Positions 6,476-12,696 of a stretch of DNA of 17,725 bases are shown piece by piece; within the stretch, counting starts at the first letter, position 1, and every line of letters starts with the position of its first letter. The DNA comes from Candidatus Woesearchaeota archaeon (GTDB lineage Archaea; Nanobdellota; Nanobdellia; Woesearchaeales; ARS49). Position numbers and translations under genes: made by a program. Below the pieces are notes generated by a model. That model was given only the letters and a program-made list of their open reading frames with translations. It searched no databases and was not told the origin of the DNA. Location of the stretch: positions 1-17,725 of the forward strand of contig JAHWHT010000009.1 in assembly GCA_019323135.1 (NCBI GenBank). The letters are read 5' to 3'.

Positions 6476-6979
6476 CTAGAAGCTTGTAACAAGCCAAGAG
6501 GCATTCTGGTACATATAGAACCATTCTTGCTGGTTTTGCTCTTTAAAAGTCTTGATTCGCTCTTGGTCATCTATGCTTAAATTAAACGAAGCATCACTTA
6601 TGCCAAAAGTATTCTGCATTATTGCATTGGCAATAACTGCTTCTGCTTTTTGCAGAGTGACATTCTCCTGGATAGTCAGTGTATAAGACGTAGTTTGTGC
6701 AGTATCTGTGCTGACTGTCTCAGAGACATTTTCGTTTTGATAATGATAATTGTGACTGACTTCTTCAGAATCTTCATAAATCCTAAGATCTGGCTTGTAT
6801 TCTGTTGAAGTTGTGTGTTTTGTGTATTCTAATAATTGTTCGACAGTATCTGGAACTTCAATGTCCAGAACAACAGCGTCAATAGAACTTGTGCCGACAG
6901 GTGTTTTCATTACTTTTTCTAGAGCCTGTTCGATTTCAACAGTGTAATCGTCGGCAATGGTCTCACTCTTTTTCTTCAT
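6476..6979 (-). CDS. hypothetical acidic protein
   Basis: A 167-aa protein that I do not recognise. From the chosen start (MKKKSETIADDYTVEIEQAL) there is no signal peptide or membrane segment. The chain is acidic and rich in Thr, Ser and Gln, with a mixed alpha/beta look: helical 10-30, a strand-like SIDAVVLDIEVP near 48-58, a Ser/Thr/Asn-rich middle (75-110), a helix QKAEAVIANAIM near 119-130 and an aromatic C-terminus (WFYMYQNASWLVTSF). An upstream ATG at 7024 would add 15 residues, but the TATA box at 7002-7010 lies inside that extension, 26-27 nt before 6979. The gene is divergent from the nucleotidyltransferase gene; the two promoters are back to back. Confidence 0.65.
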   Translation of the reverse strand: MKKKSETIADDYTVEIEQALEKVMKTPVGTSSIDAVVLDIEVPDTVEQLLEYTKHTTSTEYKPDLRIYEDSEEVSHNYHYQNENVSETVSTDTAQTTSYTLTIQENVTLQKAEAVIANAIMQNTFGISDASFNLSIDDQERIKTFKEQNQQEWFYMYQNASWLVTSF

Positions 6980-7001
6980 GAAAAAAAGAATCTGGAACTT
7001 G

Positions 7002-7010
7002 TTTTTATAC
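7002..7010 (-). promoter_or_regulatory. TATA box of the acidic hypothetical gene
   Basis: GTATAAAAA on the minus strand is centred about 27 nt before the ATG at 6979, predicting a leaderless mRNA and excluding the longer start at 7024. Confidence 0.65.
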
Positions 7011-7070
7011 TTTTCGCAGTTCAAAGATATAGTTTCTACGACTGTAATTATTCACTAATAGTTATAAAAT

Positions 7071-7079
7071 CTTATATAC
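7071..7079 (+). promoter_or_regulatory. TATA box of the nucleotidyltransferase gene
   Basis: CTTATATAC is centred about 26 nt before the ATG at 7101, the leaderless distance. Confidence 0.7.
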
Positions 7080-7100
7080 CTTGTAAAGAAACCAAAGGAT

Positions 7101-7907
7101 ATGGATTTTACTATTCAGGAAAGAAAACATCCGAATGTCAGAAACTACACAACTGCGGATTATAAGCTTGCAGAAAAATTCTCTAATGCAATGAAGAAGG
7201 AATTAGGCGAGTTTTTGAAATGCGTAATACTATTTGGGAGTGCAGCAAGAAAAGAGAAAGCACTGTATGAGCGAGATATTGATGTATTAATGATAATAGA
7301 TGATTTAACATTAGTTCTAAGTCCAGAGGTAGTAGAGGCATATAGAGTAATAACAGAGAACACTGCAGCAAAAATAACAAGAAGATTGCACATTACAACA
7401 ATGAAGCTGACTAATTTCTGGGAATACATGAGAAATGGTGATCCGCTGGCAATTAACATGCTGAGAGACGGCGTCCCGATACTTGATTCAGGAATCTTTG
7501 AACCATTACAGATGTTATTATACCAAGGCAGAATAAAGCCAACAAGAGAGAGTATGTATGTCTACTTTGCAAGAGCGCCGGCAACATTGGTGAATGCAGA
7601 ATGGCATATATTACAAGCTACATTAGATTTATACTGGGCAGTAATAGACGCAGGGCATGCAGCATTGATTAGAGTTGGGGAAGTGCCTCCGACTCCAAGT
7701 CACATGGCAGATATGATACATGCAAAATTAGTCAAGAAAAAATTAGCGCCAAAAAGAACTGCAAAAGTAATGGAATTCTTCTATAACTTAAGCAGAAAAA
7801 TAACGCACAGACAATTACGATCTGTAACTGGAAAAGAATACGATAAATACAAAACAGAAGCAGAAGCCTTTGTAAAAGAAATGAAGAAAATCGTAGAATC
7901 CAGATAA
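7101..7907 (+). CDS. nucleotidyltransferase (Pol beta superfamily, MNT-like) with helical C-terminal domain
   Basis: A 268-aa cytoplasmic protein. The N-terminal domain carries the Pol beta-type signature CVILFGSAARKEKALYERDI followed by DVLMIIDD: G46-S47 and the metal-binding pair D59/D61, with a further acidic strand expected near residues 90-100 (RRLHITTM). Residues 140-268 are helical and end in a basic, charged tail. An N-terminal nucleotidyltransferase with an appended helical domain is widespread in archaea and often has a HEPN-like partner domain. I do not see a clean R-x(4-6)-H ribonuclease motif here; RKITHRQLR near residue 234 has only three residues between Arg and His. The enzyme should transfer a nucleotide from an NTP to a protein or RNA acceptor. 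No antitoxin-like small gene lies beside it. Confidence 0.82.
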   Translation: MDFTIQERKHPNVRNYTTADYKLAEKFSNAMKKELGEFLKCVILFGSAARKEKALYERDIDVLMIIDDLTLVLSPEVVEAYRVITENTAAKITRRLHITTMKLTNFWEYMRNGDPLAINMLRDGVPILDSGIFEPLQMLLYQGRIKPTRESMYVYFARAPATLVNAEWHILQATLDLYWAVIDAGHAALIRVGEVPPTPSHMADMIHAKLVKKKLAPKRTAKVMEFFYNLSRKITHRQLRSVTGKEYDKYKTEAEAFVKEMKKIVESR

Positions 7908-7942
7908 ATTTGTTCTCTTTAAAGATTAAAAAAATAGACAAG

Positions 7943-7953
7943 TTTATATATAC
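7943..7953 (+). promoter_or_regulatory. TATA box of the small secreted protein gene
   Basis: TTTATATATAC is centred about 39 nt before the ATG at 7987, so the mRNA should have a leader of about 12 nt. That leader holds the SD-like GAGGT at 7979-7983. This is one of the few genes here with a true ribosome-binding site. Confidence 0.65.
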
Positions 7954-7986
7954 TTTTTAGAATTAATTAAATAAAAAAGAGGTAAA

Positions 7987-8643
7987 ATGAATAATAAACT
8001 ATTGCTGTCATTAATTATGTTAAAAGCATTAGTTCTGATTTTTTTTATTACTGGCAGTTACACAATAACTGGCGGTGCTGTTATTGGAGGTGCAGAAACA
8101 TATGCTCACACTCCTGCAGGCAAAGTGCATGAATTCTTTGGAGTGAATGGAGTTGTGTTTCCGACACAAGGTTGTGGTGAAGTTGCGTCAGGTCTTTATT
8201 ATAACATAGCTGATAAAACCGCAGATGATATGGCAGGTTTTGCAACAACAGGACAAAACAAAGCCGCAACAATAAATTTTATCCTTGACCGAATACGATT
8301 AGTAGGAACAATTGATATGATACAAGGCACTATGATAGATGATCCTTATTCAGACAGCATGATAAGCATTAACAGCGAAGCTGTTGTGCGAACGCCAAAA
8401 GATACAAGAAAAACATTTTTTAACATGGATTTGTATGGCGTGACAAATCAATTCTTTTATGTTCAGAGAGGTCGGTTTTCAACACCGTCTCTTGATTGCG
8501 AGTTTGTGAATCAAAATGGACAGGCAATATGTGATTGCGAAGTGCATGCAATAAGAGACATAGCTGTGGCAGGCATACCTAATCCTCTAAGAGTAGAGCT
8601 AGAAAACGTGCCTGATGCAGTAACTGGATTTAGTACCCGATAG
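7987..8643 (+). CDS. secreted or membrane-anchored hypothetical protein with ITGxA motif
   Basis: A 218-aa protein with a hydrophobic N-terminal segment (residues 4-23), then ITGSYTITGGAVIGGAE (21-37). The rest is extracytoplasmic and predicted beta-rich. It contains four Cys (near 63, and three at about 171-184 in LDCEFVNQNGQAICDCEV) that could form disulphides or bind metal. No known domain is recognised. The start is supported by GAGGT four bases upstream. The ITGxA motif directly after the hydrophobic segment recurs in two other envelope proteins in this window. Without a clear AxA-type cleavage site the protein may stay anchored by its N-terminus. Confidence 0.75.
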   Translation: MNNKLLLSLIMLKALVLIFFITGSYTITGGAVIGGAETYAHTPAGKVHEFFGVNGVVFPTQGCGEVASGLYYNIADKTADDMAGFATTGQNKAATINFILDRIRLVGTIDMIQGTMIDDPYSDSMISINSEAVVRTPKDTRKTFFNMDLYGVTNQFFYVQRGRFSTPSLDCEFVNQNGQAICDCEVHAIRDIAVAGIPNPLRVELENVPDAVTGFSTR

Positions 8644-8684
8644 GTGATGGCAAATTCTTTGATTTTTATATAAATTATAAAAAG

Positions 8685-8693
8685 TTTTAAATA
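8685..8693 (+). promoter_or_regulatory. TATA box of the Cys-rich microprotein gene
   Basis: TTTTAAATA is centred 27 nt before the ATG at 8716, matching the leaderless spacing of the other genes and supporting that the very short frame is a gene. Confidence 0.55.
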
Positions 8694-8715
8694 GAATGAG
8701 TCCTTAGATAGTGTA

Positions 8716-8853
8716 ATGGGCGTTATAGACGGAGTGAAGATGCTGAAGCTTAAGTCAGACAAATGCTTTGGTGAAAAATACGAGACATGCGGACAGTGTG
8801 AAAACTGTTGGATAAAACAGTCTTGTTTAGTTAGATTTAGAAACAAAAAATAA
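8716..8853 (+). CDS. Cys-rich zinc-finger-like microprotein, 45 aa
   Basis: A 45-codon frame, shorter than usual gene-calling cut-offs. The protein is basic and contains CFGEKYETCGQCENCWIKQS followed by a fifth Cys, giving the pattern C-x7-C-x2-C-x2-C-x5-C at residues 17, 25, 28, 31 and 37. Four or five closely spaced Cys with flanking Lys/Arg fit a small zinc finger or knuckle that could bind nucleic acid; a metal-cluster role cannot be excluded. The TATA box at leaderless distance is good independent support. The stop lies 36 bp before the next gene, which has its own TATA box at once after it. Confidence 0.65.
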   Translation: MGVIDGVKMLKLKSDKCFGEKYETCGQCENCWIKQSCLVRFRNKK

Positions 8854-8858
8854 AAAAG

Positions 8859-8867
8859 TTTATATAC
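8859..8867 (+). promoter_or_regulatory. TATA box of the large surface protein gene
   Basis: GTTTATATAC at about 8858-8867 is centred 27 nt before the ATG at 8890, predicting leaderless translation even for this exported protein. Confidence 0.65.
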
Positions 8868-8889
8868 TCATTCGTTTGGTGATACATAC

Positions 8890-10644
8890 ATGTTAAAAAG
8901 AGGGTTGAGCTTATTATTATTCTTAGTGTTATTATCTAGTTTTGCGAGTGCATGGTCTGATTTGAACACGACTCAAGTTTATGAGGGTTCTTCATCTGCT
9001 ATTGGATTATTAGTTGATCCATCTAATATAAATTTGACAATTACTGATGTTTTACTTAATACTACCAATGTAACAATAACAGATGCTTCTGCAAATGGTT
9101 GGCAAGCTAATTGGAGTGCGTATCAAGCACATTGGTATGGCAATCAAATTCCTCCTAACATGTTTGGACGAGCTTTGTTTGAATTTGTTATTACAGTACC
9201 TTTAGTTAATTCAGATACTAATGTAACTTTTTTAGTTATGCGAATTAATAATGATAGCAGTGTAGAATTTGAAAATGAAACTATAACTTTTTTGAATGAT
9301 ACATCTGCACCATTTATTGTATCAACAAATCCTGCAAATAATTCAAATGTTTTTTCAAATGGCAATCATACAATTTCTGTGGATGTAAATGAGAGCGAAT
9401 CTCAGATTGCTGCAGTAACATATTCCTATTGTCCATGTACTGCAAATGCAACCAACTGTACTGCAAATGCAACAACAATCAATCTAACTTGTGCTGGAAA
9501 TATCTGTAATGGAACTGCAGATTTCTCAAGCTTTATAGAAGGAGATTATGCTTGTTATGTTGTAAATGCTACAAATAATGTTGGTGGAAGAAGTAGTGCC
9601 ATGGGAAGGATAAACTTTACTGGACAGCCTCCTCAAGTAACTGGACTTGCTCCAACAACTGGTTCAATATACTTAGTTGGTGATACTGTAACAATCGCAG
9701 CAAATGCAACAGATAATCAAACTTCAGTTGACAAAGTAAAAGCAACAATTGCTTATCCAGATGGAAATACAACAACAATCAACTTAACAAAATCTGGAGA
9801 CAGATATTCAAGCAACTTTGTAATACCTGATGTATTAGGATGGTATAATGTAACATTTATTGCAAATGATACAATGAATAATATTAACAATACTCAAGTA
9901 ACGCAATTCAAAGCAGTTCCAGTATATAATATCGTATTCAGCTTAAACCCAACTCAAGTAAGACAGGGAAGAAATGTAAGAGCTGCAGGAACTGTAAAGC
10001 TTGCAAATAATTCAGACATACCTGAAACAGTAGTCGCAATAAATGTTCAAGGAACTGAAACAAACAGAACATTAACAAACGGCTCATTTAGTTATACATT
10101 TAGCGCGCCAAATAATGTTGGCTCATATAATATCATAGTAAAAGTATACGCAGCAAATGGATATAATTATTCAGCAACAAAAAGATTAAGAGTTATACAA
10201 TCTACTGATTCTTACACATCAGGATATGGTGATGACTGGGAAGGAGGATATTCTGGAGTTGTAACAACAGAAGATGCAGGAGTTACAGAAGAACCTGATC
10301 CTGAACCAACACCAACAGTAACCATCAATGAAGATGCAGGAATAATCCAAGCAATAGATGCACCAGAAGCAACACCCGAAGAAGTAATCGACGAAATATT
10401 AAACAAGCCTGGAAATCAAATAACTGGTTCTGCAGTAGGATTAGGATCTGGCGCAACAATATTCGCATTAATACTATTACTTCTAGGCGTGGTAACACTA
10501 GGACTTGCAAACTCAAAAATAAGAGGACATGTGCACAGCTTTGCTAAAGAAAAAGTAGGCGGCAAGTTCAAAAGCAAAACAAAAGACCCTGGATTCTCAG
10601 ATCAAGAGTGGGAAGAGTATTTCAAGAGATTGAAAGAGGATTAA
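8890..10644 (+). CDS. large surface protein with Ig-like domains and C-terminal anchor
   Basis: A 584-aa exported protein. Residues 1-21 are a signal peptide (hydrophobic core LLLFLVLLSSF, site after FASA). The body is beta-rich and reads as a series of Ig-like/Big domains: APFIVSTNPANNSNVFSNGN near 140 and PPQVTGLAPTTGSIYLVGD near 250 are typical domain openings. It has dozens of N-x-S/T sequons, so heavy N-glycosylation is likely. A Pro/Glu/Asp/Thr-rich linker (about 440-500) leads to ITGSA (511-515), a membrane helix (about 522-541) and a 43-residue cytoplasmic tail rich in Lys, then Asp/Glu. The role is probably cell-surface structure or contact. The stop shares a TTAA with the convergent lamin-tail gene. 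Confidence 0.8.
   Translation: MLKRGLSLLLFLVLLSSFASAWSDLNTTQVYEGSSSAIGLLVDPSNINLTITDVLLNTTNVTITDASANGWQANWSAYQAHWYGNQIPPNMFGRALFEFVITVPLVNSDTNVTFLVMRINNDSSVEFENETITFLNDTSAPFIVSTNPANNSNVFSNGNHTISVDVNESESQIAAVTYSYCPCTANATNCTANATTINLTCAGNICNGTADFSSFIEGDYACYVVNATNNVGGRSSAMGRINFTGQPPQVTGLAPTTGSIYLVGDTVTIAANATDNQTSVDKVKATIAYPDGNTTTINLTKSGDRYSSNFVIPDVLGWYNVTFIANDTMNNINNTQVTQFKAVPVYNIVFSLNPTQVRQGRNVRAAGTVKLANNSDIPETVVAINVQGTETNRTLTNGSFSYTFSAPNNVGSYNIIVKVYAANGYNYSATKRLRVIQSTDSYTSGYGDDWEGGYSGVVTTEDAGVTEEPDPEPTPTVTINEDAGIIQAIDAPEATPEEVIDEILNKPGNQITGSAVGLGSGATIFALILLLLGVVTLGLANSKIRGHVHSFAKEKVGGKFKSKTKDPGFSDQEWEEYFKRLKED
9439..9480 (+). repeat. short internal tandem repeat in the surface protein
   Basis: The unit ACTGCAAATGCAAC occurs twice, about 21 bp apart, and encodes the repeated CTANAT. 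It adds N-glycosylation sequons within the domain. This is a local coding repeat, not a mobile element. Confidence 0.6.
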
Positions 10645-11801
10645 ATCCTCTCTGCTTTTAATTTAACAATTGAAAAATAGCTGCCAAGCTTTGTTTCTCT
10701 TGGTATGAACAAACTGAAATATAAGTTTAAGGTTTCTCCTGGGTCTACTACAAATGTTTCATCTAAATCTCCAAAGTCTTCATTATCTGTGCTGATTTTA
10801 AGATTATCTGAATCAATTGTTCCGAGTTCATTGCTCAAATCATTTGCTTCTAAGTATAGATTTAAATCAACATTGCCTGTGTTTTTGATAACTGCATTTG
10901 TTTCAGCAATTGTATCTTTGCCTGGAAGTGAATTGAATTCTATTTTATTTGAAGTGACTGTGAAATCCATCAATTCAAGATATTCAAAGAATAATTTATT
11001 GCCTGCAATATTGATTGAGTAATTGCCTGGGCTTAAATCATGATTTAATTCTATAAAACCTTCATATGTGCTATTGCTTGTTTTGTTTAATATGACTGTT
11101 TGGTTAAGGAAAACTGCAGTCACTTCATCAGAAGCAATAGCAGTAACCTTAACCCTTCGTACACTTCCGCTCACAGGAGTGATTTGGATTCCTTGCTTAT
11201 TTGAATCATCATCTAAATCAATTTTGACTGAAGAAACATTGCCTGTTGTATTTGTAACATTTACACTTATTTTTATTGAATTAGGATCACTAAAATCTGG
11301 CGCTGATTCTATGAAATCAATAGAATTGTTATTTGTGTCTTTTTTTCTCAACAAAACCTTGCCTTCTTTTACATCTTTTGCAGGAGTTCCTTCATACAAA
11401 TTGTTTTTTATTTCTTCTGGAGTGCCCCAGCCAACAGCATCTATTATTGTTTCATTTGCATTTTTTAATGCAATACCGCTGTTTGCATTATGCATTGTTA
11501 TTTTTTCTTCATGATCTGCAGCTTTCCACTTGCTTGAGTTCCAGCCAGTATCTGTGATTAAATAGTATCCTTTTGCTTTGATGCTAGATTGGGCTGGAAT
11601 CACTGCATCTTTGTCAGAAGTCTCTGTAGCAATGATCCAGCCGCTTATATCTATATCTGAGGTAGAGGGGTTGTGCAGTTCAATGGCCTCAGAAGAAGTT
11701 TCACTTGTTTCAGGATCGTACAGAACCTGATTGATGTAAACTGCAGATGCAAAGTTCGGCAGTATGATTAATATTAATGCGATTAGTAATAGTTTCTTCA
11801 T
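10641..11801 (-). CDS. secreted lamin-tail-domain (LTD) protein
   Basis: A 386-aa protein with a signal peptide (residues 1-20, site after FASA). Residues 21-165 form a lamin tail domain: VYINQVLYDP, EAIELHNPSTSDIDISGWII, an ALKNANETIIDAVGWG strand pair, and LLRKKDTNNNSIDFIESAPD. The C-terminal part (175-386) is beta-rich, resembling two further Ig-like/CARDB-like domains with NVTNTTGNVS and GNYSINIAG sequons. No C-terminal membrane helix is present, so the protein is probably released or cell-wall-associated. A perfect AGGAGG (11806-11811) stands five bases before the start. The gene begins 22 bp after the tRNA-Leu 3' end on the same strand and no clear TATA box separates them, so joint transcription is likely. 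Bacterial and archaeal LTD proteins are often cell-surface or nuclease-associated. Confidence 0.82.
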   Translation of the reverse strand: MKKLLLIALILIILPNFASAVYINQVLYDPETSETSSEAIELHNPSTSDIDISGWIIATETSDKDAVIPAQSSIKAKGYYLITDTGWNSSKWKAADHEEKITMHNANSGIALKNANETIIDAVGWGTPEEIKNNLYEGTPAKDVKEGKVLLRKKDTNNNSIDFIESAPDFSDPNSIKISVNVTNTTGNVSSVKIDLDDDSNKQGIQITPVSGSVRRVKVTAIASDEVTAVFLNQTVILNKTSNSTYEGFIELNHDLSPGNYSINIAGNKLFFEYLELMDFTVTSNKIEFNSLPGKDTIAETNAVIKNTGNVDLNLYLEANDLSNELGTIDSDNLKISTDNEDFGDLDETFVVDPGETLNLYFSLFIPRETKLGSYFSIVKLKAERI

Positions 11802-11805
11802 TTTG

Positions 11806-11811
11806 TTTCCT
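11806..11811 (-). promoter_or_regulatory. strong ribosome-binding site of the LTD gene
   Basis: AGGAGG on the minus strand, complementary to the 16S 3' end, stands five bases before the ATG at 11801. It contrasts with the leaderless style of most neighbours and fits a gene read from a longer transcript that begins upstream of the tRNA. Confidence 0.75.
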
Positions 11812-11823
11812 CCTTTATTATTC

Positions 11824-11974
11824 GCCGTGGCCGGGACATACTCGAATTAAAAATTCTCGTAGCACCAAAAATCTGTGATTTTTGGCGTTTTCGCCCGCTG
11901 ATTGAGTTTCGAACCCGGATGCCTTTACAGGCCAGAGGTCTAAACTCTGCTCCATACCGTTAGGAGACCGCGGC
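11824..11974 (-). tRNA. tRNA-Leu(UAG), class II, interrupted in the T-loop
   Basis: Read on the minus strand: acceptor 5' strand GCCGCGG (11974-11968), D arm TCC/GGA, anticodon arm CAGAG-TTTAGAC-CTCTG with anticodon TAG (reads CUA), long variable arm GCCT-GTAA-AGGC, and T arm CCGGG plus TTCGAA. The T-loop then breaks off at 11908 and resumes at 11836 with T, CCCGG and CCACGGC (acceptor 3' strand). With the 71-nt insertion removed, the T stem pairs 5/5 and the acceptor 6/7, giving about 81 nt. Oddities are a C-A mismatch at 5:68 and G rather than A as the discriminator base; CCA is not encoded. A TATA box at 11987-11994 is only about 16 nt upstream, which is too close. A better-placed one is at 12077-12084. 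It could be a decaying gene. Confidence 0.75.
11837..11907 (-). other. intron in the T-loop of tRNA-Leu
   Basis: A 71-nt insertion between T-loop TTCGAA and the following T plus CCCGG. Its ends pair as ACTC/GAGT (11904-11907, 11840-11843), stacked on the T stem across an internal loop, which resembles a relaxed bulge-helix-bulge rather than the strict 3-nt-bulge form. Inside are a GGCG-AAAA-CGCC hairpin, a perfect 9-bp hairpin CCAAAAATC-ACA-GATTTTTGG (11865-11885) and an AT-rich hairpin GAATT-TTT-AATTC. Removal by the archaeal splicing endonuclease is expected. Exact ends are uncertain by 1-2 nt. Confidence 0.6.
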
Positions 11975-12016
11975 ATTTTAGCAAATTTTATATACTTTAG
12001 TATCCTTGTTTAGTTT

Positions 12017-12050
12017 AGGTCTAAACTTTGTTCCGGCCGTTAGGGGCCGC
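12017..12050 (-). repeat. degenerate partial copy of the tRNA-Leu 5' half
   Basis: On the minus strand this segment begins GCGGCCCCTAACGG and continues to AGTTTAGACCT, matching the tRNA from acceptor through anticodon loop (CCTAACGG and AGTTTAGACCT identical, with small gaps elsewhere). The anticodon stem is not preserved, so it cannot be a functional tRNA. It sits 43 bp upstream of the intact gene and in the same orientation. It may be a remnant of recombination or of an element that integrated at the tRNA. On the plus strand it can form CGGCC-GTTAGG-GGCCG followed by T-rich sequence. Confidence 0.6.
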
Positions 12051-12052
12051 TT

Positions 12053-12209
12053 TTATTCTTTTAACAATAATTCTGATTTTAAAAACAGTTTCTGAGAAAA
12101 AGCCGAATAAATTCTGTTTGTATTGGAGTTATTTTGATAGTTTTGAAACCATTTCGAGATTTAGGGGTGCTTATGGAAAACCTTGCGAAAACATCGAAAT
12201 AATGCAAAG
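12053..12209. other. non-coding stretch without a recognised feature
   Basis: Between the partial tRNA copy and the cold-shock gene promoter, neither strand shows a convincing gene. A TTG-started frame on the plus strand (to 12228) has no TATA box or SD at its start and an unprotein-like composition. A symmetric TTTTAAAA (12077-12084) is placed to start minus-strand transcription near 12054, just before the partial tRNA copy, and may be the real promoter of the tRNA-LTD unit. Confidence 0.4.
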
Positions 12210-12276
12210 CTTTAAAAGGCAACAGTGAGTTTTAGGAGGTATTGTTCATTAGGACAATAAGTTAAGTATGAGGAGG
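12210..12276 (+). promoter_or_regulatory. promoter and structured leader of the cold-shock gene
   Basis: CTTTAAAAGG (about 12210-12219) is a TATA box predicting a start near 12240. The leader of about 48 nt begins with the hairpin TATTGT-TCATTAGG-ACAATA (12240-12259) and holds AGGAGG (12271-12276), 11 nt before the ATG. A hairpin at the 5' end could affect RNA stability or translation with temperature; that is a guess from the gene product. Confidence 0.5.
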
Positions 12277-12287
12277 AAAAGTAAAAA

Positions 12288-12593
12288 ATGGAAGGAACAG
12301 TAAAATGGTTTAATAGAACCAAAGGTTTTGGTTTTATCGAAGGTGAAGACGGAAAAGAGTATTTCGTACATCATTCTGTAGTAGCAGAAGGAACATTTAT
12401 CAGAGATAATGATAAAGTGTCTTTTGAACCAGCAGAAACTGATAAAGGACTTCAAGCACAAGACGTTAAATTGCTTCAAAAAGGAAGCGACAGAGACGAT
12501 ATTGCTGAAGAAGGATCTGAAGGATCTGAAGAAGCACCTGCAGAAGAAGCTGCTGAAGAAGCACCTGCTGAAGAAACACCTACTGAAGAATAA
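12288..12593 (+). CDS. cold-shock-domain protein with acidic C-terminal tail
   Basis: A 101-aa protein. Residues 1-66 are a cold-shock domain (OB fold): MEGTVKWFNRTKGFGFIEGE with RNP1 (KGFGFIE, 12-18), then EYFVHHS (24-30, RNP2), and the closing KVSFEPAETDKGLQAQDVKL. The key aromatic residues W7, F14, F16, F26 and H28 are kept, so single-strand RNA/DNA binding is expected, as an RNA chaperone. Residues 67-101 are an unusual low-complexity tail of repeated EEAPAEE units, lacking in typical 65-70-aa Csp proteins. CSD proteins are patchy in archaea, so bacterial origin by transfer is plausible. Translation begins from a strong AGGAGG in a structured leader, unlike the leaderless neighbours. Confidence 0.9.
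   Translation: MEGTVKWFNRTKGFGFIEGEDGKEYFVHHSVVAEGTFIRDNDKVSFEPAETDKGLQAQDVKLLQKGSDRDDIAEEGSEGSEEAPAEEAAEEAPAEETPTEE
12519..12590 (+). repeat. Glu/Ala/Pro-coding tandem repeats of the Csp tail
   Basis: Repeated units of GGATCTGAA and then of GAAGAAGCACCTGC with slight variation encode GSEGSEEAPAEEA and further EEAPAEE units. Such direct repeats can change copy number by slippage, so tail length may vary between strains. Confidence 0.65.
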
Positions 12594-12621
12594 ATACCAG
12601 AAGAGTAAATATATTTCTGAA

Positions 12622-12658
12622 TTTTTATTTTATTTTTTTTATTTTTATCTTATTTTAA
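12622..12658 (+). terminator. U-tract terminator after the cold-shock gene
   Basis: A run of about 37 bases almost entirely T, broken by single A or C, begins about 30 bp after the stop. No stem precedes it. Archaeal RNA polymerase can terminate at such U-rich tracts. A TATA box for the next gene follows directly. Confidence 0.5.
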
Positions 12659-12665
12659 TCGCATA

Positions 12666-12675
12666 CTTTATAAAC
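12666..12675 (+). promoter_or_regulatory. TATA box of the zinc-ribbon gene
   Basis: CTTTATAAAC is centred about 26 nt before the ATG at 12697, so the mRNA is leaderless. It fixes the true start of a reading frame that stays open far upstream into the cold-shock gene. Confidence 0.7.
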
Positions 12676-12696
12676 ACTAACTCTTTTTATTTAACT

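Noticed and set aside
7101..7907. Nucleotidyltransferase as part of a MNT-HEPN toxin-antitoxin pair
   Set aside because: No small partner gene lies beside it and no proper R-x(4-6)-H motif is seen; neighbours are divergent or separately promoted.
9439..9480. Tandem repeat considered as part of a CRISPR array
   Set aside because: Only two short units, inside a coding region, in frame and encoding a repeated peptide.
10705..11514. Long plus-strand frames over the LTD gene
   Set aside because: They are antisense shadows of the well-supported minus-strand LTD gene, with no promoter or SD.
12031..12060. Plus-strand hairpin CGGCC/GGCCG with T-rich tail as a terminator
   Set aside because: No plus-strand gene ends nearby; the hairpin is explained by the partial tRNA copy. 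It is kept only as a remark.
12028..12228. 66-codon plus-strand frame before the cold-shock gene
   Set aside because: It begins with a non-ATG codon inside the tRNA-like copy, lacks SD or a placed TATA box, and its composition is not protein-like.
12409..12696. Upstream extension of the zinc-ribbon frame
   Set aside because: It is an out-of-phase shadow of the Csp acidic tail and of the U-tract; the leaderless TATA box fixes the start at 12697.
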